Part shown: positions 9,045-16,556 of the stretch, in pieces
Layout: every line of letters starts with the position of its first letter
Numbering within the stretch: the stretch's first letter is position 1
Assembly: GCF_002412335.2 (NCBI RefSeq)
Contig: NZ_NXIB02000070.1
Location: 1 to 34,084 of the forward strand
Length of the DNA: 34,084 nt
Reading direction: 5' to 3'
From: Tychonema bourrellyi FEM_GT703
Lineage (GTDB): Bacteria; Cyanobacteriota; Cyanobacteriia; Cyanobacteriales; Microcoleaceae
Translations under genes and position numbers: made by a program
The notes under the pieces: model-generated
The model's database searches: none
Told to the model about the DNA's origin: nothing
What the model saw: the letters and a program-made list of their open reading frames with translations, nothing else

Positions 9045-11132
9045 ATGAAAGCAGATAGTTACAAAATTTCAAAAGTTTTCAGTTCAGGTGGTGGGATTCA
9101 TTATGTTATGCCCCACTTTCAACGCCAATATAGTTGGGAAACAAGAGAATGGAAAGACTTATTAGAAGATGCGATCGCAATTTATCAGGAATACGATTCA
9201 GAACGAGAACCAGAACATTTTATAGGGTCTTTGGTAGTCATCAATGATGGAACACGTAATGGCACAATACCAGCTTTTAATTTGGTTGATGGTCAGCAAC
9301 GTTTGACAACTTTATCCTTACTGTTTATCGTTTTGCGGGATCTTGTCAAGATTAATGAGCCAAAGCTTTCCAGTAAAATTAGTAAATTTTTAGTCAATTC
9401 AGATGAAGAAGGGGAAGGGGAGGTTTATTTTAAACTTTTACCAACCAATAAATATGGTGATCGTCAAGCTTATCAAGCAATTATTTTAGAAGAAACCCCT
9501 AATCAAAGTGAATCTGGCATCCCTAAAGCTTATGATTATTTCTATCGCGAGATTGAATCTAAAGTTAAACAAGGTGAACTAGATATTGGTACGTTTTTTA
9601 CGGTCTTACAGAACTGCTTTCAAGTTGTTTTCATAGAACTCAATAAAAATGAAAGCCCTTGTCATATTTTTGAAAGTCTTAATGCTAAAGGTAAACCGTT
9701 AACTCAGGCAGATTTAGTACGCAACTATATTGCAATGATGTTACCGACATCTCAACAAGAAAATGCTTTTACTAAATATTGGGAAAAGATTGAAGAATTA
9801 TTGCAAGAGAAACGAAAAGTTGGTAAATCAGGAATGGGTGAATTAACCGCTTTTCTTCGACATTATTTAGCAATGCAAACAATCAATCTTTGTAACGAAT
9901 CCCATATTTACGAGCGATTTCGTGATTATTGTAAAGAACTAAAAGACTTAATATTTGTTCAAGAACTTGCTAATCTCCTAAAATTTGCTGATTTTTATAA
10001 CAAACTACTGCGACCTGAATATGAAGTTAACCAAGATATTAAAACAGCATTAGTTCGTCTCAATACTTTCGACCTTTCTACTGCTTATCCGTTTTTATTA
10101 ACGCTCTATAATGAGTACAACTCTCAACAAATAGATTTTGAGGAGTTTATGGAGTCCCTAAACTTACTGGAAAACTATCTAGTTCGTCGGTATATTTGTG
10201 GAAAACCAACTAACTATCTTAATAAGATGTTTCCCTCCCTTTGGAAAGATATAATAGCAATCAAAGATGAAGACGAAGAAATTACCTTACAAGAAGCTTT
10301 GCAGAAAGTCTTGATTACCAAGCAATATCCTAACAATAATGATGTCAAACAATTGATTCATCGCCAAAAACTTTATGACCCAAAAAATACCAAAAAAATA
10401 TCTCTTGTTATAGACACAATTAATCGCTACTTGTCTAAGGGAACGGGTGGGTTTACTGTCCTAGATCAAAATGCAACTATTGAGCATATTTTGCCACAAG
10501 CGCCAAGCGAAGATTGGGACAATGAACTGGGAGATGAACTCAAAGAAATACACCGAGATTACTTACATACCTTGGGAAATTTAACTTTAGTTACTTCTGA
10601 GTGGAATTCACAACTTTCTAATTCAGCATTTTTGGTGAAAAAGCAAAAACTGGCTGAACACGCTTTGCGAATTAATAGTGATTATTTTTCTCAAATTATT
10701 AGCAGATGGGATGAAAAAGCTATTCTCGACCGAACAAATTTCTTGACCAGCAAGTTTATAGAAATTTGGCCATCCCTTGGAGAACATCAAGCGGTTCTTA
10801 CTCACACAAGCAAACCAAAGTTGATGAAAATCTATGGTGAAGAAATTGCATATAAGCAAAGTTCGCGACAAGTTACAATTCTATGCTGTGAGTGGGTGAT
10901 TAAAAATCGCTCAGATAGCTTTGAAAAGGCTAGAAATTTACTTAAATCTAATTTCCAAGATAATATGCTGGATAGAAATAGTGACCAAAAAAGAAGATGG
11001 CATCAGTTGTCAAATGGATGTTGGGTTGGTATAAACAAATCTGCGAAGGATCATAGAAAATTTTGTCGTCGTTTTTTAGAAGCAGTTGGTATCTCAGAAG
11101 CCGATTGGAGTATCGAATATGTCAGTGATTAG
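9045..11132 (+). CDS. DUF262/DUF1524 (GmrSD-like) nuclease
   Basis: A 695-residue protein with the two domains of GmrSD-type systems. The N-terminal DUF262 ParB/Srx-like NTP-binding module has PHFQRQYSW (23-31) and the signature DGQQRLTTL (82-90). The C-terminal DUF1524 His-Me-finger nuclease has IEHILPQ (H481, P484) and GNLTL...NSQLSN (N512 and following). About 110 further residues follow the nuclease; I do not recognise them. In characterised members (GmrSD, BrxU) the nucleotide-dependent N-domain drives cleavage of modified phage DNA. Here a cytosine-5 methyltransferase starts 55 bp downstream on the same strand, implying one transcript and a restriction-modification-like pairing. The ATG at 9045 is chosen because GGAG at 9032-9035 precedes it; a TTG at 9039 is a weaker option. 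The gene is much more AT-rich than chlH, consistent with acquisition. Confidence 0.88.
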   Translation: MKADSYKISKVFSSGGGIHYVMPHFQRQYSWETREWKDLLEDAIAIYQEYDSEREPEHFIGSLVVINDGTRNGTIPAFNLVDGQQRLTTLSLLFIVLRDLVKINEPKLSSKISKFLVNSDEEGEGEVYFKLLPTNKYGDRQAYQAIILEETPNQSESGIPKAYDYFYREIESKVKQGELDIGTFFTVLQNCFQVVFIELNKNESPCHIFESLNAKGKPLTQADLVRNYIAMMLPTSQQENAFTKYWEKIEELLQEKRKVGKSGMGELTAFLRHYLAMQTINLCNESHIYERFRDYCKELKDLIFVQELANLLKFADFYNKLLRPEYEVNQDIKTALVRLNTFDLSTAYPFLLTLYNEYNSQQIDFEEFMESLNLLENYLVRRYICGKPTNYLNKMFPSLWKDIIAIKDEDEEITLQEALQKVLITKQYPNNNDVKQLIHRQKLYDPKNTKKISLVIDTINRYLSKGTGGFTVLDQNATIEHILPQAPSEDWDNELGDELKEIHRDYLHTLGNLTLVTSEWNSQLSNSAFLVKKQKLAEHALRINSDYFSQIISRWDEKAILDRTNFLTSKFIEIWPSLGEHQAVLTHTSKPKLMKIYGEEIAYKQSSRQVTILCCEWVIKNRSDSFEKARNLLKSNFQDNMLDRNSDQKRRWHQLSNGCWVGINKSAKDHRKFCRRFLEAVGISEADWSIEYVSD

Positions 11133-11187
11133 GAATGATTATTTAGAGTTTTGCCAAGAATTGGGACAGGAACCCGATCGACATTAA

Positions 11188-12558
11188 ATGAATCCAACTA
11201 TGTACGCTCAACAACTTGAATTATTCGATCTATTCAATGCAACTTCTAAAAATACCCGATCGCAATTAACGTTCGTAGACTTATTTGCTGGGATTGGTGG
11301 CTTCAGAATCCCTCTGGAAGAATTAGGCTGTAAATGTTTAGGGTATTCAGAAATTGATAAAAAAGCCATTCAAGTTTATCGAGATAATTTTATTAAAGAT
11401 GCCAATTCAGATGAAGTATATTTAGGAGATATTACCAATCTAAATCAATTGCCTTTTGCCATAGATCTATTAGTCGGTGGTGTTCCCTGTCAACCTTGGT
11501 CGATTGCAGGTAAACTACAAGGTTTGGACGACCCAAGAGGCAAGTTATGGACAGATGTATTTAGGGTAGTAACAGCTAATCATCCCAAAGCTTTTATATT
11601 TGAAAATGTCAAAGGCTTGACTGAACCAAGAAATATAGAAAGCTTGAAATACATAATTGATAATTTAACATCATCTGGTTATGTTGTCAAATACGAGGTG
11701 CTAAATTCCTATGATTTTGGATTACCGCAAGATAGAGATAGAATGTTTATAGTTGGCATTAGGAATGATCTAGAAAGATGCTGGGGATTTACATTTCCTA
11801 AACCCATCGATAGCGCTATAAAGCTTTATGATGTGATACCAGGGATTCAGCGTAGCAATTTTCAGAAGCAAAAATTTTCACCAACCGTTTTATTTGATGG
11901 AAAAATACCGGGTTCCAGAGGCAGATTTCAAAAGCTAGACGAATTAAATGACTTTTTCTTATTTACTGATATTAGAGATGGACATACTGCTATCCATTCT
12001 TGGGATTTAATCGAAACAACTAGCAGGGAAAAATTAATTTGTCAAACGATTATGAAAAATCGGAGAAAAAATATTTATGGAGAAAAGGACGGTAATCCTT
12101 TAGAATTTAAAGTGTTAGCAACACTAATTCCTGAGTTGAAACAAACAGAAATTGACAACTTAGTTGACAAGGAAATTTTGCGGAGTGTAGATGAGAAAGG
12201 CTATGATTTTGTGAATTCTAAAATTTCTTCAGGGATTAACGGAATTTCTAAAATTTTCTTACCTCATGCGGATGCGATCGCAACTTTAACCGCAACTGGA
12301 ACTAGAGACTTTGTAGCAACAATCTCGATTCAATGTCAAGAACCCTTAGCATATAAGGAAACATTTATTAGGGAAATTTATCAAAAGAAAAACTTCCAAC
12401 CTCTAACTGCACAGGATTACGCAAAATTGCAAGGATTTCCCGAATGGTTCAAGATTGATGACAATGAGAATACAGCAAAACATCAATTGGGTAATGCTGT
12501 GTCAATTCCTGTGGTTTACCATTTAGCCAAAGCATTACTAGAGATTATTTTGTTATAA
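11188..12558 (+). CDS. DNA (cytosine-5-)methyltransferase
   Basis: A 456-residue Dcm-type enzyme that transfers methyl from SAM to cytosine C5. Motif I FVDLFAGIGGF (29-39) binds SAM. Motif IV GGVPCQPWS carries the catalytic C101. Motif VI is ENV (139-141) and motif VIII is QDRDRMFIVG (181-190). Motifs IX-X are AKLQGFPEWF and QLGNAVSIPVVYHLAKALL. The target-recognition region lies between about 200 and 400, so the target sequence cannot be predicted. It follows the DUF262/HNH gene by 55 bp and is likely in the same operon, where it would either mark self DNA or make the modification its partner senses. An in-frame ATG at 11200 is an alternative start. Base composition is AT-rich like its upstream neighbour. 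Confidence 0.95.
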   Translation: MNPTMYAQQLELFDLFNATSKNTRSQLTFVDLFAGIGGFRIPLEELGCKCLGYSEIDKKAIQVYRDNFIKDANSDEVYLGDITNLNQLPFAIDLLVGGVPCQPWSIAGKLQGLDDPRGKLWTDVFRVVTANHPKAFIFENVKGLTEPRNIESLKYIIDNLTSSGYVVKYEVLNSYDFGLPQDRDRMFIVGIRNDLERCWGFTFPKPIDSAIKLYDVIPGIQRSNFQKQKFSPTVLFDGKIPGSRGRFQKLDELNDFFLFTDIRDGHTAIHSWDLIETTSREKLICQTIMKNRRKNIYGEKDGNPLEFKVLATLIPELKQTEIDNLVDKEILRSVDEKGYDFVNSKISSGINGISKIFLPHADAIATLTATGTRDFVATISIQCQEPLAYKETFIREIYQKKNFQPLTAQDYAKLQGFPEWFKIDDNENTAKHQLGNAVSIPVVYHLAKALLEIILL

Positions 12559-12635
12559 TATAAGGCAGGCATCTTGCTTACTATAATCCAAAAAATAACC
12601 TCCAACCAAGAATTACTTGAAACTTAATAAAATCT

Positions 12636-12944
12636 ATGGAACAACAACTAGAACAAATCACACGAATCAAGAGAATTGATGTGCGTGCTGCTGTCTCAGC
12701 AGTAAAAGATTATTGCCAATTTATACAAGACTTGATTCGACTTTCTACCAACGATATCAGATTATAGGAACTTGAGCTATCAGATGATAAACAATTTTGG
12801 TTGATTACTATAAGTTTTGAGGGTAAGACGTTTACAGAAGAACATCCGATGGGAATTAGATATATAGATGAACGGGAGTATAAAATTTTTAAAGTCAATG
12901 CACAAACAGGTGAAGTAGAATCAATGAAAATCAGAGAAGTATGA
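12636..12944 (+). pseudogene. Small conserved cyanobacterial protein gene interrupted by a TAG codon
   Basis: From the ATG at 12636 the frame reads 43 codons (MEQQLEQITRIKRIDVRAAV...LSTNDIRL), then TAG at 12765-12767. It continues open for 58 codons (ELELSDDKQFWLITISF...REYKIFKVNAQTGEVESMKI REV) to TGA at 12942. The two halves together look like one family of roughly 100 residues that I recognise from cyanobacterial genomes, in which this position typically reads L-E-E-L-E-L. A single GAG-to-TAG change would explain the break. Such genes often precede a small partner gene. Here an ATG overlapping the stop (ATGA at 12941) opens only a 21-codon frame, perhaps a remnant. The original function is unknown. 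The gene lies between the methyltransferase and tRNA-Pro. Confidence 0.65.
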
Positions 12945-12984
12945 AAGAGTATATCAATAATCTTTTTACTATTTGGGAAGTGTA

Positions 12985-13021
12985 CCCAAAACAATGGAAC
13001 CCTTGATAAATCAAGGATTCC
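12985..13021 (-). terminator. Intrinsic terminator of tRNA-Pro
   Basis: On the minus strand, GGAATCCTTGA-TTTA-TCAAGGGTTCC forms an 11-bp stem (one G-T pair) six bases after the tRNA 3' end, followed by ATTGTTTT. This is a strong factor-independent terminator for the leftward tRNA transcript. Confidence 0.75.
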
Positions 13022-13026
13022 ATCTA

Positions 13027-13100
13027 TCGGAGCGGCGGGATTTGAACCCACGACCCCTACTACCCCAAAGTAGTGCGCTACCAAGCTGCGCTACGCCCCG
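13027..13100 (-). tRNA. tRNA-Pro (anticodon GGG)
   Basis: A 74-nt cloverleaf on the minus strand. The acceptor is CGGGGCG paired with CGCTCCG (one G-U). The D-arm is GCGC-AGCTTGGTA-GCGC. The anticodon stem CTACT/AGTAG has loop TTGGGGT, giving anticodon GGG. The T-arm is GTGGG-TTCGAAT-CCCGC and the discriminator base is A. CCA is not encoded; the next bases are TAG. It reads CCC/CCU proline codons. It is followed by a strong terminator and lies 37 bp downstream of the DUF1818 gene. Confidence 0.95.
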
Positions 13101-13137
13101 ACAGTTTTAACAGTATATCATCAAATCTCAAAAAAGT

Positions 13138-13506
13138 TCAAAAAACTTTTAAAATTTTTGTGGCTTGCACTAAACCGGACACCGCAGTCGCTGGCCAAAA
13201 ACCTTCGCACCTCCTACCACCATTCAAGATCAACTGCACGCTGTAAGCTTGGGGATAGCCTTCCACTTCCATCCATACCAAATCACTTTCGGCTTCGATC
13301 GCAATTTTTTCCTCATCCATCAACTCACTCGCCATTTCACTCATCGTGGCGGCTAACTGTGCTAGTACGCGACAAAAATCTTGTAACTCAGCTTCCGTGA
13401 GTTCGATCGCCCAGTCATCGCCCCCTACCAAACCCTGAAAGTCCGCCGCATCTGGGTTCCAGCCCAAACGCCACCCGTCACCAGTCTTAATTACGCGATC
13501 GACCAT
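13138..13506 (-). CDS. DUF1818 family protein
   Basis: A 122-residue protein that I recognise as the DUF1818 family of cyanobacteria and plastid-bearing plants. It has GWRLGWNP near the N-terminus, DDWAIELTEAELQDFCRVLA in the middle, and LVWMEVEG...RRCEGFWPATAVSGLVQA at the C-terminus. The fold is compact alpha/beta with no signal peptide. The biochemical role is not established; its plant orthologues suggest a plastid or photosynthesis-linked function, which is inference. It is the last gene of a leftward series (rpoZ, the 13631-14278 gene, this gene), ending 37 bp before tRNA-Pro. The start ATG at 13506 matches the family N-terminus (MVDRVIKTGDGWRLGW). Confidence 0.85.
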   Translation of the reverse strand: MVDRVIKTGDGWRLGWNPDAADFQGLVGGDDWAIELTEAELQDFCRVLAQLAATMSEMASELMDEEKIAIEAESDLVWMEVEGYPQAYSVQLILNGGRRCEGFWPATAVSGLVQATKILKVF

Positions 13507-13561
13507 TTGGGAATTTTCGATTTTCGATTTTGGATTTTCGATTGGGTTATATCAATGATTT

Positions 13562-13607
13562 AACAGGCTGTCCGGCCTGTTCCACAATGATTATTATGAT
13601 GTCTAAT
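13562..13607. repeat. AACAGGC-GCCTGTT hairpin repeat, copy 1
   Basis: AACAGGC-TGTCCG-GCCTGTT followed by CCACAATGATTATTATGATG and TCTAATAGAG. It shares the stem type and the downstream tail with 21065-21113, so it is a dispersed intergenic repeat. Confidence 0.65.
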
Positions 13608-13630
13608 AGAGAACACAGACAAACACAATC

Positions 13631-14278
13631 TTAAGGTGCTAGCAATTTGGCATCTCCGGGCTGGGGTTCAGGTATTGTCGGCGAGTTCGATCGCCCTTCT
13701 GGTTTTCCTCCCGTTGTCGGTGCGCGCTTTGGCCCAGAATCCCCAGTAAAAACATCAACCAAAGCTTGAACTAAAGCATCCCGCTGACTTCTATTTAAAC
13801 TTTGAATCGCAGCCCGATCGCCTTCCATCGGATTTGAGCGCAAAACATCGTTTCCGGGATACACACTTTCGACCAAATAATCGGGAGTCACGCCCAAATA
13901 GTCAGCTAAACTCAATTTCCAATCAAAGCGATAATTTGGCGGTCGTCCTTTGACAAATACATGATATCGAATCAAGCGTCCGACTAATGTATTATTGGGG
14001 TCTACTTTCCCTGTTTCTTTGGAAATGTAATTATTGGCGATCGGGAAATCCGGCAATTTTTCATAGACAAATTTCCAAGCATCTTGCACTCTCAATTGCT
14101 GCGGCTGGGGTTCTTGAGCAACCCGCACCTCAGACAGAGATTGATTAGCCCGCAATACCGAAGGTTCCATCGCCGATAGACTTAGTTCGCCCGATTCCAG
14201 TATCCAACTCAAAAGCGTGAAAATCGCCACAATTAAGGTAATTAACAAAAAACTTAAGGCCAGCTTTAATTTCTTCAC
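13631..14278 (-). CDS. Conserved cyanobacterial membrane-anchored protein of unknown function
   Basis: A 215-residue protein. It has one N-terminal hydrophobic segment (residues about 5-26, LALSFLLITLIVAIFTLLSW) after MKK, so it is either a signal anchor or an uncleaved signal peptide. A conserved middle follows (DAWKFVYEKLPDFPIANNYI, NTLVGRLIRYHVFVKGRPPN, FDWKLSLADYLGVTPDYL) and then RSQRDALVQALVDVF. The last 35 residues are Pro/Gly/Ser-rich and probably disordered. It would face the periplasm or thylakoid lumen. I do not recognise an enzymatic motif. It is co-directional with rpoZ and DUF1818 but separated from rpoZ by a 141-bp MITE. Confidence 0.75.
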   Translation of the reverse strand: MKKLKLALSFLLITLIVAIFTLLSWILESGELSLSAMEPSVLRANQSLSEVRVAQEPQPQQLRVQDAWKFVYEKLPDFPIANNYISKETGKVDPNNTLVGRLIRYHVFVKGRPPNYRFDWKLSLADYLGVTPDYLVESVYPGNDVLRSNPMEGDRAAIQSLNRSQRDALVQALVDVFTGDSGPKRAPTTGGKPEGRSNSPTIPEPQPGDAKLLAP

Positions 14279-14332
14279 AGTTTTGATGATTTGTTCAAAT
14301 ATAAAATAATTTCAGCAAGTTTTGAGTGTAAT

Positions 14333-14473
14333 ACCAATTTAATGGGTCGTTGCACATATTTCGATCCCCCTAAATCCCCCTTAAGAAGGGGGACTTTGAT
14401 CAGAATCTTGTCCCCCCCTTATTAAGGGGGGCTAGGGGGGATCGGATTCTATGCAGCCTCATAAAAAATTGGT
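14333..14473. mobile_element. 141-bp MITE-like element, copy 1 (downstream of rpoZ)
   Basis: The termini are ACCAATTT and AAATTGGT (8-bp inverted repeats). The interior contains GATCCCCCTAAATCCCCCTT and AAGGGGGGCTAGGGGGGATC palindromes. It is the reverse complement of 14822-14962, with the same length and about 94% identity by eye. It is bordered by a GTAA/GTGA imperfect duplication. No coding capacity, so it must be moved by a transposase encoded elsewhere. Confidence 0.82.
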
Positions 14474-14519
14474 GTGAGTCTAAATAATTGCTCGCCACTC
14501 AACTCAAAACTCTCCAATT

Positions 14520-14753
14520 TTAGATATCTCCGATAATTTCTGGCTGCGTCAACTCGTCAGACATCTCAAATATAGCTCGCATCACCGGTTTCATTTGATG
14601 ATCGTCCATATTGTTGTCAAAATCTTCATAGCGACGACGTTTAGCGCGGTTCGCTACCTGTACCGTAATCCGATATCGGTTGGATGCAGCACTAATCAAC
14701 TCTTCGGCCCTACGGGTTAGCTGAGTTGAATCAAAGGGTGGACGCTTAGCCAT
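14520..14753 (-). CDS. rpoZ: DNA-directed RNA polymerase subunit omega
   Basis: A 77-residue protein matching cyanobacterial omega: [40 protein letters not shown], then a conserved tail [20 protein letters not shown]. Omega wraps the C-terminus of beta-prime and assists polymerase assembly. In cyanobacteria it also influences recruitment of the primary sigma factor. The gene is isolated within 46 and 68 bp of inverted MITE copies on either side. Its promoter must therefore lie either in the 68-bp upstream gap, inside the MITE at 14822-14962, or beyond it. Confidence 0.93.
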   Translation of the reverse strand: MAKRPPFDSTQLTRRAEELISAASNRYRITVQVANRAKRRRYEDFDNNMDDHQMKPVMRAIFEMSDELTQPEIIGDI

Positions 14754-14821
14754 GAGACTACCTACTTATCTGATGTGAGATTCTAGTTTACCAAAAAATT
14801 AGGGTAAATCGACGGTCTAAT

Positions 14822-14962
14822 ACCAATTTTTTATGAAGCTGCATAGAATTCGATCCCCCCTAACCCCCCTTATTAAGGGGGGGACAAGATTCTGATCAAA
14901 GTCCCCCTTCTTAAGGGGGATTTAGGGGGATCGGAATATGTGTAACGACCCATTAAATTGGT
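14822..14962. mobile_element. 141-bp MITE-like element, copy 2 (upstream of rpoZ), inverted relative to copy 1
   Basis: Same termini (ACCAATTT...AAATTGGT) and interior as 14333-14473, in opposite orientation. It is flanked by CTAA on both sides (one base off the left end), a likely target-site duplication. With 68 bp on the left and about 143 bp on the right before the nearest starts, it makes up much of the 352-bp gap between rpoZ and the SGNH gene. I see nothing else in that gap. Confidence 0.82.
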
Positions 14963-15105
14963 CTAAGTGCGATCGGGTTGAAGGCGATCGAGTCACATTG
15001 AAATATATAGTGTCAATATATGAATTATTCATTGAGTACCTTTTTGTTATGCAGGTAGCCACAGCCCATTCATTTAGTCACTTGCGTCCGATAACTTCTC
15101 ATCCC

Positions 15106-15741
15106 ATGAAATTAGTGGCGTTTGGGGACAGTTTAATCTATGGTTTTGGCGACAATGTGGGCGGGGGCTGGGTGGAACGACTGCGGCGCCAATGGATGTT
15201 GTCGGAGAGTCCTGGACACGTTCTTTATAATTTGGGGGTTCGGGGCGATCGCGCTTATCAAGTCTCTCAGCGGCTAGAGAATGAGTTTCGTCACCGTGGT
15301 GAACTCAGAAATCGTGTCCCGGATGCGATGATTATTTCGGTAGGGCTGAATGATTCGGCGAGAGTACAATCTGCGATCGGGCGCAATTATACTGATTTCG
15401 ATCATTTTAAAACCGTTGTAGATCACTTGTTAAATTTGTCACAACAACTTTGTCCAGTGATTTTTGTCGGGATGGTGCCGGTGGATGAAAGTAAGATGCC
15501 TTTTCAGGATTGTTTGTACTACAGTCATGCTGACCAGTATCGATATAAAGAAGCAACCAGAGTGGCTTGTTTGGAGCGGGGAATCCCCTATTTAGATATT
15601 TTTGACAAATGGTGCGATCGGGGTAGTGATTGGTGGCGATCGCGCTTAATTGCAGATGGTCTTCATCCCAATGTGGCGGGCTATCAAGCTTTGTTTGAAG
15701 ATGTCACAAGTTGGGAACCCCTAGCAAGTATTAGTCATTAG
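15106..15741 (+). CDS. GDSL/SGNH-family lipase or esterase
   Basis: A 211-residue SGNH hydrolase. Block I is AFGDSLIYG (nucleophile S9), block II is NLGVRGDRA (G44), block III is GLNDS (N82), and block V is DGLHPN (D184, H187). It would hydrolyse ester bonds of lipids or acyl-polysaccharides; the substrate is unknown. No signal peptide is apparent from this start, so it may be cytosolic. I chose the ATG at 15106 because the block I motif is normally within the first ten residues. An ATG at 15049 would add 19 residues. The longer open frame beginning at 14938 starts inside the MITE and is rejected. No clear Shine-Dalgarno is visible. Confidence 0.87.
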   Translation: MKLVAFGDSLIYGFGDNVGGGWVERLRRQWMLSESPGHVLYNLGVRGDRAYQVSQRLENEFRHRGELRNRVPDAMIISVGLNDSARVQSAIGRNYTDFDHFKTVVDHLLNLSQQLCPVIFVGMVPVDESKMPFQDCLYYSHADQYRYKEATRVACLERGIPYLDIFDKWCDRGSDWWRSRLIADGLHPNVAGYQALFEDVTSWEPLASISH

Positions 15742-15756
15742 TCCGCATTATATATA

Positions 15757-15880
15757 AGCATTTAAAATAGTATTGTAGTATTGTAGGGTGCGTCAGCCCT
15801 TGCTCGTTTCCCTTGCCGATGAAAGCGAAGCTGACGCACCCTACAGGCCTCGTTAGTGGTTTAAAAGCGTAACAGCTTAT
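15757..15880. mobile_element. TGTAGGGTGCGTCAG palindromic element, copy 1
   Basis: An inverted repeat with inner arms TGTAGGGTGCGTCAGC / GCTGACGCACCCTACA and outer arms around TAAGC(TGTTAC)GC-TTTAAA. It is the reverse orientation of the copy at 26379-26495 and closely matches it, including the CCACTAACGAGGCC block. Its right end, GCGTAACAGCTTA, runs into the response regulator ATG at 15879, so the element supplies that gene's immediate upstream sequence. Confidence 0.78.
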
Positions 15881-16556
15881 GAAGATTCTATTAGTAGAAG
15901 ACGACGATCGCATTGCCCAAGCATTAGCAGAAGCCCTCACCGACCAACATTATGCCGTAGACATAGCCGCCGACGGTCAAGAAGGTTGGAACTTTGCAGA
16001 AACTTTTACCTATGACTTAATTCTGCTAGATTTGATGCTGCCAAAAATAGATGGAATCACCCTGTGTCAGCGCTTGCGCCGACAAGGTTTAAAAACCCCC
16101 GTGCTCATGCTAACAGCCAGAGACACCAGCAATGATAAAGTCATAGGACTAGATGCCGGAGCTGATGATTATGTCGTTAAACCCTTCGATTTGCCAGAAT
16201 TAGCAGCAAGAATTCGAGCCTTACTGCGGCGGGGAAGTACAACTTTGCCACCAGTATTAGAGTGGGAAAATCTGCGCTTAAACCCGAATACCTGCGAAGT
16301 TACTTATCGCGATAAATTGCTGCATTTTACACCAAAGGAGTACAGTTTGCTAGAATTATTCTTGCGAACAGGAGGGCGCGTTTTAACACGGAGTGCTATC
16401 CTAGACCATATATGGGCTTTTGAAGACTCGCCAGGAGAAGAAACCGTAAAAGTTCATCTCCGGGGTTTGCGACAAAAACTGAAAGCAGCAGGCGCACCAG
16501 CTAATTTTATTGAGACTATTTATGGCATGGGTTATCGGCTCAACCAAAACCTCTAA
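15879..16556 (+). CDS. OmpR/PhoB-family response regulator
   Basis: A 225-residue two-domain regulator. The receiver domain (1-120) has the acidic pair D8/D9, phospho-acceptor D51 in DLILLDLMLP, switch T79 and K101 in VVKPFD. The C-terminal winged-helix domain (about 128-222) has FTPKEYSLLELFLRTGGRVL, HLRGLRQKL and YGMGYRL. It would bind direct repeats of about 11-bp period when phosphorylated. The kinase gene overlaps its 3' end by 35 bp, so the two are translationally coupled partners. It resembles the metal- or redox-responsive regulators of cyanobacteria, but I cannot assign an orthologue. There is no visible Shine-Dalgarno because a repeat element abuts the start codon. Candidate targets are the 21-bp elements at 18376-18396 and 19292-19312. 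Confidence 0.93.
   Translation: MKILLVEDDDRIAQALAEALTDQHYAVDIAADGQEGWNFAETFTYDLILLDLMLPKIDGITLCQRLRRQGLKTPVLMLTARDTSNDKVIGLDAGADDYVVKPFDLPELAARIRALLRRGSTTLPPVLEWENLRLNPNTCEVTYRDKLLHFTPKEYSLLELFLRTGGRVLTRSAILDHIWAFEDSPGEETVKVHLRGLRQKLKAAGAPANFIETIYGMGYRLNQNL

Noticed and set aside
12710-13084. Minus-strand 124-codon frame
   Set aside because: It runs through tRNA-Pro and its terminator and is antisense to the interrupted gene; no family resemblance.
14938-15105. Longer form of the SGNH hydrolase starting at 14938
   Set aside because: The start lies inside the MITE and the extension lacks family similarity; GDSL normally lies within the first ten residues.
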